DNA of 18,493 nucleotides from an uncultured Ruminococcus sp. (GTDB lineage: Bacteria; Bacillota; Clostridia; Oscillospirales; Acutalibacteraceae). This document shows positions 6,760 through 13,618 of the stretch, piece after piece. Under the pieces are notes generated by a model. That model saw only the letters and a list, made by a program, of their open reading frames with translations. It had not been told where the DNA came from and ran no database searches. Both the position numbers and the translations under genes were made by a program. Position 1 is the first letter of the stretch. Each line of letters starts with the position of its first letter. The stretch covers positions 1 through 18,493 of the forward strand of contig CAMKNF010000018.1 in assembly GCA_946414115.1 (NCBI GenBank), in the 5' to 3' direction.

Positions 6760-7845
6760 TTAGTCCATGTAGCCTTCTGCACAGAGAAGCTCGGCAAGAA
6801 GAACCGCACCGCCTGCCGCACCTCTTAATGTGTTGTGTGACATACATACAAATTTATAATCGTACTGTGTATCTTCTCTGAGTCTGCCTACTGAAACAGC
6901 CATACCGTTTTCAAGATTTCTCTCCGACTTAATCTGAGGGCGGTCAGGCTCAGTGAAGTAATGTAAAAACTGTTTGGGCGCACTGGGAAGCTCAAGCTCC
7001 TGTGCTCTGCCTTTATAATTTTCCCAGATATTGATAATTTCATCAACAGAGGGTTTCTTTACGCCGTCTTTGAATGACATAAATACAGCGGCTGTGTGAC
7101 CGTCGGAAACGGGTACACGGATACACTGTGATGTAATTGCGATGTCATCTGTGTTGACGATTTTGTCACCCTCGATATGTCCCCATATTTTGAGCGGCTC
7201 TTTTTCGGATTTCTCTTCCTCGCCGCCGATGTACGGGATTACATTATCTATCATTTCAGGCCATGTTTTAAAGGTTTCGCCTGCGCCGGAGATTGCCTGA
7301 TATGTGCAGGCGAGCACCTTGTTAACTCCGAACTCCTTTAAGGGGTTGATTGCAGGAACATAGCTCTGAAGTGAGCAGTTTGATTTTACTGCAACAAATC
7401 CTCTTTTTGTTCCAAGGCGTTTTCTCTGTGCTTCAATGATTTTTATATGGTCTGCATTGATTTCGGGGATTACCATAGGTACGTCCTCTGTGAAACGGTG
7501 TGCAGAGTTATTTGAAACAATCGGGCACTCGGCTTTTGCATATTTTTCCTCAAGCGCTCTTATTTCATCTTTTTTCATATTTACAGCGCAGAAGCAGAAA
7601 TCAACCTTTGAAGCAACCTCTTCAACATTTTCTGCGTTAAGAATAACCATATCTTTATATTTTTCGGGAAGTTCTGCAGTCATATGCCATCTGCCCTCGA
7701 CAGTTTCGCCATATGTCTTGCCTGCGCTTCTTGCGCTTGCGGCAAGTGCAGTAACCTCAAACCACGGATGATTTTCAAGTAACAATGCAAAACGCTGACC
7801 TACCATACCCGTAGCTCCGATAATACCAACTTTGTACTTCTTCAC
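6760..7845 (-). CDS. asd: Aspartate-semialdehyde dehydrogenase, archaeal/fungal-type (TIGR00978-like)
   Basis: 361 residues. Reduces aspartyl phosphate to aspartate semialdehyde with NADPH and feeds DapA. The Rossmann motif GIIGATGMVGQRF is at 8-20. The nucleophile is Cys157 in VAVKSNCSLQ, and His250 in RVPVSDGHTAAVF is the likely general base. The KSNCSLQ context, the insert around YIGGEEEKSEKEPLKIWG and the C-terminal NTLRGAAGGAVLLAELL fit the archaeal/fungal-type branch rather than the E. coli or B. subtilis type. The start is GTG at 7845, with GGAGG 7 bases upstream; homologues also begin at the MKKYKVGIIG position. First gene of the lysine/DAP operon, behind a promoter at 7975-8003 and a leader of roughly 120 bases. 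Confidence 0.93.
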   Translation of the reverse strand: MKKYKVGIIGATGMVGQRFALLLENHPWFEVTALAASARSAGKTYGETVEGRWHMTAELPEKYKDMVILNAENVEEVASKVDFCFCAVNMKKDEIRALEEKYAKAECPIVSNNSAHRFTEDVPMVIPEINADHIKIIEAQRKRLGTKRGFVAVKSNCSLQSYVPAINPLKEFGVNKVLACTYQAISGAGETFKTWPEMIDNVIPYIGGEEEKSEKEPLKIWGHIEGDKIVNTDDIAITSQCIRVPVSDGHTAAVFMSFKDGVKKPSVDEIINIWENYKGRAQELELPSAPKQFLHYFTEPDRPQIKSERNLENGMAVSVGRLREDTQYDYKFVCMSHNTLRGAAGGAVLLAELLCAEGYMD

Positions 7846-7968
7846 AATAATTCCTCCGAATTAAACAAATTTTAAAAAAGCAGTTGCCTTATTCGAATAA
7901 ATATTATATTATAGAAACAGTGTGTTAAAAACACCGTATCAAACGAACAGCCACACTACCTATTATTA
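7846..7968 (-). promoter_or_regulatory. 5' leader of asd with possible alternative hairpins
   Basis: Within the leader, AGTGTG (minus strand 7957-7952) can pair with CACACT (7924-7919). The CACAC part can instead fold locally as GTGTT-TTT-AACAC (7934-7922), so the two pairings exclude each other. Further down, a short imperfect stem (AAGGCA/TGCTT, about 7890-7878) runs into a T run. This is the layout of a weak attenuator. The conserved core of the lysine riboswitch was not seen, nor a T-box motif. Regulation is inference. Confidence 0.25.
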
Positions 7969-7974
7969 AATTAT

Positions 7975-8003
7975 AATATACCATTTTACATTGTCATTGT
8001 CAA
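7975..8003 (-). promoter_or_regulatory. Sigma-A promoter of the asd-dapA-dapB operon
   Basis: On the minus strand a perfect TTGACA (8003-7998) is followed by 17 bases and TATATT (7980-7975). The start point would be near 7968, giving a leader of about 120 bases. It lies in the divergent region shared with queA. I could not define an equally good promoter for queA in the same gap. Confidence 0.72.
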
Positions 8004-8055
8004 TTATTTTACTGCTATCAATTTAATAAATTTTATTATACAAAGTGAGGATATA

Positions 8056-9081
8056 ATGAAAACAAGCGACTTTTACTACGATTTACCAAAAGAGCTTATT
8101 GCGCAGACTCCGCTTGAACCGAGGGACAGCTCAAGACTGCTTGTTCTCGGAAAAGAAAGCGGAAATATTGAGCACAAGCATTTTTACGACATAATTGATT
8201 ATCTGAATCCCGGTGATTTACTCGTGTGCAACGATTCAAGAGTACTTCCTGCAAGAATTTTCGGAATCAAGGACGAAACAGGTGCAAGGGTTGAGTTTTT
8301 ATTGCTGAAGCAAATCAGCGGGAACAAATGGGAAACTCTTTGCAAACCCGGCAAAAAGGCACGTGAGGGTGCAAAATTCAGCTTTGGCGACGGAATAATG
8401 ACTGCTACAGTTGTTGAAGTTAAGGACGACGGAAACAGAATTGTTGAATTTGAGTGTGAGGATAATTTCTTCTCCGCTCTTGACAGAATCGGTCAGATGC
8501 CTCTTCCTCCCTATATTACCGAGGAGCTGCAAGATAAGGAAAGGTATCAGACTGTTTACAGTCACGAATTAGGCTCTGCGGCTGCGCCGACGGCAGGACT
8601 GCACTTTACTAATGAGCTTATGGAAAAAATCAAAGCAAAAGGAATTAATATTGCTTATGTAACGCTTCACGTAGGTCTGGGTACATTCAGACCTGTTAAG
8701 GTTGACGATGTTACAAAGCACAAAATGCACAGCGAACATTACGAAATTCCCGAAGAAACTGCAAGGCTGATTAATGAAACTAAAAAGAACGGCAAAAGAG
8801 TTATTGCAGTCGGCACAACGTCCTGCCGAACACTTGAAAGCGTAGCAAGCTTTTACGGCGAAATCAAGCCCTGCGATGGTTTTACGGACATTTTTATTTA
8901 TCCGGGATACGAGTTCAAGGTGCTTGACGGTCTTATCACTAACTTCCACTTGCCCGAAAGTACGCTTATTATGCTTGTTTCTGCATTTGCAGGCTACGAT
9001 AACATTATGAACGCATATAAGGTTGCCGTTCAAGAAAAGTACAGATTTTTCTCGTTCGGTGACGCAATGTTCATTTCATAG
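8056..9081 (+). CDS. queA: S-adenosylmethionine:tRNA ribosyltransferase-isomerase QueA
   Basis: 341 residues. Transfers and isomerises the ribosyl part of S-adenosylmethionine onto preQ1 already placed in tRNA, giving epoxyqueuosine at wobble position 34 of GUN-anticodon tRNAs. It opens MKTSDFYYDLPKELIAQTP, the family's N-terminus. Conserved blocks include DPRD-like EPRDSSRLLVL, CNDSRVLPAR, RYQTVYSHELGSAAAPTAGLHFT and THVGLGTF-like LHVGLGTFRPV. The C-terminal ITNFHLPESTLIMLVSAFAG and FFSFGDAM are also typical. GTGAGG precedes the ATG by 6 bases. The stop (TAG, 9079-9081) overlaps the ribosome binding site of tgt, so the pair is co-translated. It acts after Tgt in the same pathway. Full length, with no defects seen. 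Confidence 0.97.
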   Translation: MKTSDFYYDLPKELIAQTPLEPRDSSRLLVLGKESGNIEHKHFYDIIDYLNPGDLLVCNDSRVLPARIFGIKDETGARVEFLLLKQISGNKWETLCKPGKKAREGAKFSFGDGIMTATVVEVKDDGNRIVEFECEDNFFSALDRIGQMPLPPYITEELQDKERYQTVYSHELGSAAAPTAGLHFTNELMEKIKAKGINIAYVTLHVGLGTFRPVKVDDVTKHKMHSEHYEIPEETARLINETKKNGKRVIAVGTTSCRTLESVASFYGEIKPCDGFTDIFIYPGYEFKVLDGLITNFHLPESTLIMLVSAFAGYDNIMNAYKVAVQEKYRFFSFGDAMFIS

Positions 9082-9089
9082 GAGGACAT

Positions 9090-10220
9090 CTGTTTAAGCT
9101 CATTAAAAAAGAAGGAAACGCACGCAGAGGTGAATTTTCAACGCCACACGGCACAATTCATACTCCTGCATTTATGAATGTTGCAACCTGCGGTGCAATT
9201 AAAGGTGCTGTTTCTGCACTTGACCTAAAAAACATCAAATGTCAGGTTCAGCTCTGCAATACATATCACCTTCATTTAAGACCGGGTGACGACAAGGTTA
9301 AGCAGCTCGGAGGACTTCACAAATTCACTCGCTGGGACGGTCCTATCCTTACCGACAGCGGAGGTTTTCAGGTTTTCTCACTTGCAAAGCTCCGCAACAT
9401 AAAAGAAGAAGGCGTTTACTTTAACTCTCACATTGACGGCAGAAAGATTTTTATGGGTCCCGAAGAAAGTATGAGAATACAGTCAAATCTCGGCTCGACT
9501 ATCGCTATGGCGTTTGACGAATGTGTTGAAAATCCGTCTCCATACGACTACACAAAAGAAAGCGTTCACCGCACAACAAGGTGGCTTAAAAGATGTATTG
9601 CCGAAATGGATAGGCTTAACAGTCTTGACGGTACGATTAACAAACAGCAGATGCTTTTTGCTATTAATCAGGGCGGAATATTCAAGGACTTACGAGTTGA
9701 GCATATGAAAGAAATTGCAGATCTAAACCTTGACGGCTACGCAATCGGAGGACTTGCTGTCGGTGAACCTGCTGAAACAATGTATGAAATTATAGAAACT
9801 GTCGAGCCATATGCACCGTCTGATAAAATTCGTTACCTTATGGGGGTAGGTACTCCTGTTAATATTCTTGAAAGCGTTGCAAGAGGTGTTGATTTGTTCG
9901 ACTGCGTTATGCCGAGCAGAAATGCAAGGCACGGTCAGCTTTTCACCTGGCAGGGCGTCAGAAATCTTAATAATGCAAAGTACGAAACAGACGAAAGTCC
10001 GATTGACGAAAGCTGTGACTGTCCTGTTTGCAGAAATTTTTCAAGAGCATATATAAGACATCTTCTTAAGAGCGGTGAAATGCTCGGTATGCGGCTTGCA
10101 GTGCTTCACAACCTGTATTTTTATAATAATTTAATGGAAGTTATAAGAGAACAGCTTGACAACGGCACATATACAGAGTTTTACGAAAAATACAAAAATA
10201 TACTCGGAGTAAGAATTTAG
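9090..10220 (+). CDS. tgt: Bacterial tRNA-guanine transglycosylase Tgt, apparent CTG start
   Basis: 376 residues if translation starts at CTG 9090. Exchanges guanine 34 of tRNA for preQ1 in queuosine synthesis. The general base Asp89 is in LTDSGGFQVFSL and the nucleophile Asp271 is in DLFDCVMPSRNARHG. The zinc site is Cys309, Cys311, Cys314 and His340 (CDCPVC ... LHN). The first ATG in frame is at 9174, which would remove FKLIKKEGNARRGEFSTPHG, conserved family sequence. AGGAGG (9080-9085) sits just after the queA stop, and no ATG, GTG or TTG lies in frame between it and 9174. CTG at 9090 is the only near-cognate codon giving the expected M-F-K-L start, though its spacing (4 bases) is short. 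A substitution of ATG is the alternative. Function is certain; the start is not. Confidence 0.93.
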   Translation: MFKLIKKEGNARRGEFSTPHGTIHTPAFMNVATCGAIKGAVSALDLKNIKCQVQLCNTYHLHLRPGDDKVKQLGGLHKFTRWDGPILTDSGGFQVFSLAKLRNIKEEGVYFNSHIDGRKIFMGPEESMRIQSNLGSTIAMAFDECVENPSPYDYTKESVHRTTRWLKRCIAEMDRLNSLDGTINKQQMLFAINQGGIFKDLRVEHMKEIADLNLDGYAIGGLAVGEPAETMYEIIETVEPYAPSDKIRYLMGVGTPVNILESVARGVDLFDCVMPSRNARHGQLFTWQGVRNLNNAKYETDESPIDESCDCPVCRNFSRAYIRHLLKSGEMLGMRLAVLHNLYFYNNLMEVIREQLDNGTYTEFYEKYKNILGVRI

Positions 10221-10253
10221 TGGAAATTTAATTTGAAAATTTCTTGAAAAAAC

Positions 10254-10282
10254 TTGCAACCGATATTCAAAACTGATATAAT
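10254..10282 (+). promoter_or_regulatory. Sigma-A promoter of yajC
   Basis: TTGCAA (10254-10259), a 17-base spacer and a perfect TATAAT (10277-10282) lie 30 bases before the yajC ATG, within the 91-base gap after tgt. No terminator is visible after tgt, so yajC may be read both from here and from the queA-tgt transcript. Confidence 0.75.
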
Positions 10283-10311
10283 CAGTATATTGTATGAAAG
10301 GAATGAAGAAT

Positions 10312-10722
10312 ATGACAAACTTTTTACCCATCCTTGCAGAAGGCAACGGCGGTGCAAACAACAGTATGAGTATGATTTTAATGATAGCAATTTATGCTGC
10401 TATTTTTGCTGCTCTCTATTTCTTCTTAATCAGGCCTAATTCAAAAAGAAAAAAAGAAGAAGCTCAGATGAGAAATTCTCTTGAAATCGGCGATGAAATC
10501 ACAACAATCGGCGGTATTATGGGCAGAGTCGTTGCAATTAAAGACGACGAGGACGCTATTATCATTGAAACAGGCTCTGACAGAGTAAAAATGAAATTTA
10601 AAAAGTGGTGCATCTCTACTGTTGATACAGTAAAAGAGCCTACTGCTGAACAGAAACCTGAAAAGAAAAGCTTTTTCGGCAAGAAAAAATCAGAAGATGT
10701 TGAGCCAAAAACCGATAAATGA
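10312..10722 (+). CDS. yajC: YajC, preprotein translocase subunit
   Basis: 136 residues from ATG at 10312, with AAAGGA 9 bases upstream. Two earlier in-frame ATGs (10294, 10303) overlap or precede that site and lie within the expected transcription start region, so they are less likely. A short N-terminus is followed by one membrane span at about 19-40 (ILMIAIYAAIFAALYFFLI). Then come the YajC signature RPNSKRKKEEAQMRNSLEIG and DEITTIGGIMGRVV. The tail is lysine- and glutamate-rich. YajC associates with SecDF and SecYEG at the membrane. Its position after queA-tgt is the classic bacterial order, but secD and secF do not follow here. Confidence 0.95.
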   Translation: MTNFLPILAEGNGGANNSMSMILMIAIYAAIFAALYFFLIRPNSKRKKEEAQMRNSLEIGDEITTIGGIMGRVVAIKDDEDAIIIETGSDRVKMKFKKWCISTVDTVKEPTAEQKPEKKSFFGKKKSEDVEPKTDK

Positions 10723-10756
10723 TAAAATAGAATAAATATTGAATTTATATCAACTT

Positions 10757-10799
10757 CCCCGAATATAATTTAACAGATTATTTTCGGGGGTGTTTTTTT
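10757..10799 (+). terminator. Terminator after yajC that overlaps the next gene's start region
   Basis: CCCCGAA (10757-10763) pairs with TTCGGGG (10783-10789) with partial A-T extension inside, and is followed by GTGTTTTTTT. The 3' arm GGGGGTG (10786-10792) is also the only ribosome binding site for the TTG start at 10798. The same bases thus appear to form the terminator stem and the Shine-Dalgarno of the TIGR04086 gene. Confidence 0.75.
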
Positions 10800-11190
10800 G
10801 TCCGACAAAAAATTGCTTATTAAAGCTGTACTTTTCGGAACAGTCTGCGGACTGCTTGTAACGGTAATTCTTACTTGCATATTCTCTGCAATTGTAATGA
10901 CAAGCGGTTTATTGCCAACAGAGCTTACAGATTATATAACCCTTGCTTTGCTTTCAGTCGGAGCTTTTTCGGGAGGACTTATAACCAGCAGAATTACGAA
11001 GTCGGCGGGACTTGTTGTAGGCTTGATTACAGGTTTTGCAATTTTTATACTGATTACAATAACAGGACTTACAAATAGTGATGATTCAGTGTCACTACTT
11101 ACGCTTGTCCGACTTATCGCCTTGCTTATTACAGGAGGAATCGGAGGAATTTTAGGTCTTAAAAGAAAAGACAGGATACATATAAAATAG
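10798..11190 (+). CDS. TIGR04086 family membrane protein
   Basis: 130 residues with four predicted membrane spans at about 9-33, 44-63, 69-90 and 99-121. The glycine-rich GAFSGGLITSRITKSAGLVVG and ITGGIGGILGLKRK segments are typical of TIGR04086, a small Firmicutes-restricted family often found beside yajC. The function of the family is unknown; a role near the Sec machinery is only suggested by location. The start is TTG at 10798, preceded by GGGGGTG with 5 bases of spacing, in the descending arm of the yajC terminator. There is no ATG or GTG that would keep the first membrane span. A strong terminator follows at 11203-11231. Confidence 0.82.
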   Translation: MSDKKLLIKAVLFGTVCGLLVTVILTCIFSAIVMTSGLLPTELTDYITLALLSVGAFSGGLITSRITKSAGLVVGLITGFAIFILITITGLTNSDDSVSLLTLVRLIALLITGGIGGILGLKRKDRIHIK

Positions 11191-11202
11191 AAGTATTTAT
11201 TT

Positions 11203-11231
11203 GGGTGGAGAAATCCGCCCATTATTTTTTT
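11203..11231 (+). terminator. Rho-independent terminator after the TIGR04086 gene
   Basis: GGGTGGA (11203-11209) and TCCGCCC (11214-11220) form a 7-bp stem with one G-U pair and a GAAA tetraloop, followed by ATTATTTTTTT. It lies 13 bases after the stop codon. Confidence 0.9.
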
Positions 11232-11275
11232 ATCTGAATTTTTTAAATTATTTATTTACAAAATTTTTAAAAATA

Positions 11276-11304
11276 TAGAAATATCATCAATATTATGTTA
11301 TAAT
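11276..11304 (+). promoter_or_regulatory. Putative promoter of the pseudokinase gene
   Basis: A perfect TATAAT (11299-11304) is preceded, with 17 bases between, by TAGAAA (four of six matches to TTGACA). The start point would be near 11311, about 55 bases before the ATG at 11367. The surrounding 11232-11350 stretch is extremely AT-rich and shows no riboswitch or other structure that I could recognise. Confidence 0.45.
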
Positions 11305-11366
11305 AAACTAGATAGTATATTAACAGAAGAAAGAATACATTAATTATAGAAGGAGATGTGTTAATA

Positions 11367-13571
11367 ATGGGAGCACACATTAAATTACCTGACAACCTTA
11401 AATCTTGGAAAATTATCTCTCGCCTGCCCGACGACAACGGCAACGAGATTTATAAAGTAAGTAAGAAGGATTTTGACGGAACATTAATTTCCGGCTTGCT
11501 TCGTTACGTAGTAATTAAAAATGATGAATACAATATTGAGAACACTGATTTTATCAATGATGAAGCTTCGTTTTTAAAAACAATCTCGCAGTCTGGCGAT
11601 TGCTTCAACTACCTTGATATTTATGTAAATAACAACCCTGCAAAGAAGAAAATTGAATTTTTCATAATTACTGAGGATTTAAAGAGTTTATCGGATGTTA
11701 TGAAATCAAAGGATTTTGATGAAAATAAAGTACTTGATTTCGGTATCCAGATGAGCGCAATTCTTGAAAGACTTGAATCAAAAAATATTTTTCACGGTAA
11801 CATCAACCCTGATGATATTTTTGTTACCTTTGACGGCAAATATAAGCTTGGCGGTTTTTCGGATTTTGAGAGCAAGATTGATGATATGTCATTTATTGCC
11901 CCGGAAATATTCAAAAAGGAAAACGCCGACTTTACAACGGACATATACTCCCTTGGATTGATTATGTATTCAATGAGCAATAACGGCAAAATTCCGTTTG
12001 AAAATGACGAAGTCAGCAAGGATGACGCTGTAAAAATGCGTTTTGACGGCAAAGCTGTTACTGCGCCTAAAAACGGAAGTGAAAAGCTCAAAAGCGTTAT
12101 TGTAATTGCTTGCCAGCCGAATAATGATAACAGATGGAAAAATGCCGGCAATATTAAAAATGCATTGACTTCTATCAAACAGGAAGCTGCTAATGCATTT
12201 CCTGACGAAACACTGATTGTTCCGGAAACAACAGATTTTGAAGGTAATGTATTCGAAGAATATGATTACAGCGGATTTGATGATACGGCAAAATCAGCGG
12301 CAGAAGTACTTCCGGTTATGGGGGCGATTACTAATGATGCTGATGATTTGGAAAACACAACTGAAAAGTCAGATGCTACGGAAGAAAGTACAACTACAGA
12401 TGATATTGACAATACTGCTCCTGATGAAAACGCTGATATTACATCGGATAACGGTGAAAATATAACAGAAGATTTATCAGTAAACGAGCAACAAAGCTAT
12501 GAGCCTTTGGAAGAGTTAAAAGTTAATCCAAATAAATCTGAATCTGAAAACACTGATGAATTTGAAATTGATAACAGAGTATTTGAAAATTACGAAGTTC
12601 AGAAAAAAGCAAAGAGTTTTCAGGAGCAGGCAAAAGAAAAAGATTACGGCGACTTTTTTGAGGACTCGGAACCGGTTACAAAAGAAAAGTCAAAAGAAGA
12701 TAATTCTTCTGAATACGATGTTGAAAATGACAAAGAACTTAATATTTTTGAAACTGATGAATTTGCCGATGAAGAACAAATAAAATCGTCAAAAGGCAAG
12801 AAAAATGCTGTTATAATTACAATCTGCGTTATTATAACTCTTGCTGCTCTTGGATTTATTGCTTACTGCATAATCGGTGGTTTTGGTAATAATAGTGAAA
12901 ACAATTCCACAACTTCACCGACAGAAACAGAAACAACAGTTCAAAGCACAACTCAAAAATCTACTACCGTTCCGCCCACAACCGTTGCTCCGACTACTGT
13001 CGCTGTTGATAAAACTGTAACTCCTGTTGTCGGATACGGCTACAGCTACGCTAAAAAGCTACTTGAGCAGGAAGGCTTTACAGTTGAAATCGGCGACTAC
13101 GCTTACAGCGAAGATTGGCCTGAAGGATATGTAATTGCACAGTCACCGTCGGGAGATACTACTGCCAAAAGCGGCACTGTTGTAACACTTGACATTTCAC
13201 TTGGTTTAATCGAGCCTGAAACAACAGTTGCTCCCACAGAGGAACCTGTTCAGGCAACTAAAGCACAGCAGAGTCAATCAAACGGTTCGGATAACAGCTA
13301 TATTTTTTCAAACAGTTCTTCTTCATATTTAAGTAACTCCGATGTTTCTGCATTGAGTGACAATAATCTCACTATTGCTCTTAATGAAATATATGCAAGA
13401 AGAGGCAGGATTTTTAAAGATCCAGCTCTTTCAAGCTATTTCAATTCACAAGCCTGGTACACACCCAAATATACCCAAGCGGAATTTGACAAGAACGTAA
13501 CTTTTAATGATTATGAACAGAAAAATCTACAGCTGATGATTAATGAGCAGAAAAAAAGAGGATTGAGATAA
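11367..13571 (+). CDS. Transmembrane Ser/Thr pseudokinase with PASTA and YARHG domains
   Basis: 734 residues from ATG 11367 (AAGGAG 11 bases upstream; an in-frame GTG at 11358 is too close to it). Residues 1-275 have protein-kinase layout: VVIK with Lys51, hinge-like FIITEDLKSLSDVM, catalytic loop HGNINPDDIF (143-152) in place of HRDLKPEN, GFS (163-165) in place of DFG, APE (178-180) and DIYSLG (192-197). The catalytic Asp is Asn145, the loop Lys is Asn147 and the DFG Asp is Gly163; the glycine loop is also degenerate. An acidic linker (about 280-475) leads to a membrane span (about 481-504). Outside are a Thr/Pro-rich linker, one PASTA domain (about 550-613), a second linker and a C-terminal YARHG domain (NEIYARRGRIF, AWYTPKY). 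PASTA and YARHG point to cell-wall binding. It probably senses envelope state through partners rather than by phosphorylation; that is inference. Confidence 0.85.
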   Translation: MGAHIKLPDNLKSWKIISRLPDDNGNEIYKVSKKDFDGTLISGLLRYVVIKNDEYNIENTDFINDEASFLKTISQSGDCFNYLDIYVNNNPAKKKIEFFIITEDLKSLSDVMKSKDFDENKVLDFGIQMSAILERLESKNIFHGNINPDDIFVTFDGKYKLGGFSDFESKIDDMSFIAPEIFKKENADFTTDIYSLGLIMYSMSNNGKIPFENDEVSKDDAVKMRFDGKAVTAPKNGSEKLKSVIVIACQPNNDNRWKNAGNIKNALTSIKQEAANAFPDETLIVPETTDFEGNVFEEYDYSGFDDTAKSAAEVLPVMGAITNDADDLENTTEKSDATEESTTTDDIDNTAPDENADITSDNGENITEDLSVNEQQSYEPLEELKVNPNKSESENTDEFEIDNRVFENYEVQKKAKSFQEQAKEKDYGDFFEDSEPVTKEKSKEDNSSEYDVENDKELNIFETDEFADEEQIKSSKGKKNAVIITICVIITLAALGFIAYCIIGGFGNNSENNSTTSPTETETTVQSTTQKSTTVPPTTVAPTTVAVDKTVTPVVGYGYSYAKKLLEQEGFTVEIGDYAYSEDWPEGYVIAQSPSGDTTAKSGTVVTLDISLGLIEPETTVAPTEEPVQATKAQQSQSNGSDNSYIFSNSSSSYLSNSDVSALSDNNLTIALNEIYARRGRIFKDPALSSYFNSQAWYTPKYTQAEFDKNVTFNDYEQKNLQLMINEQKKRGLR

Positions 13572-13618
13572 AATAAAAAAATTCAGGTAGCCAATTTACA
13601 AACAGGAGTAAGTAGTTT

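Noticed and set aside
7846..7968. Lysine riboswitch (L box) upstream of asd
   Set aside because: The leader is only about 120 bases and AT-rich, and lacks the conserved purine-rich five-way-junction motifs, so it was kept only as a possible unrelated attenuator.
7990..8055. preQ1 riboswitch before queA
   Set aside because: No C-rich loop or A-rich tail of the preQ1 aptamer is present between the promoter region and the ATG.
8569..9033. 154-codon minus-strand open frame inside queA
   Set aside because: It is the shadow of a highly conserved enzyme gene and is cysteine/asparagine-rich with no family signature or ribosome binding site.
12300..12780. Low-complexity A-rich stretch with several overlapping plus-strand frames
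   Set aside because: It is the acidic linker of the pseudokinase; the other frames are lysine/leucine-rich by-products of GAA/GAT/AAA codons.
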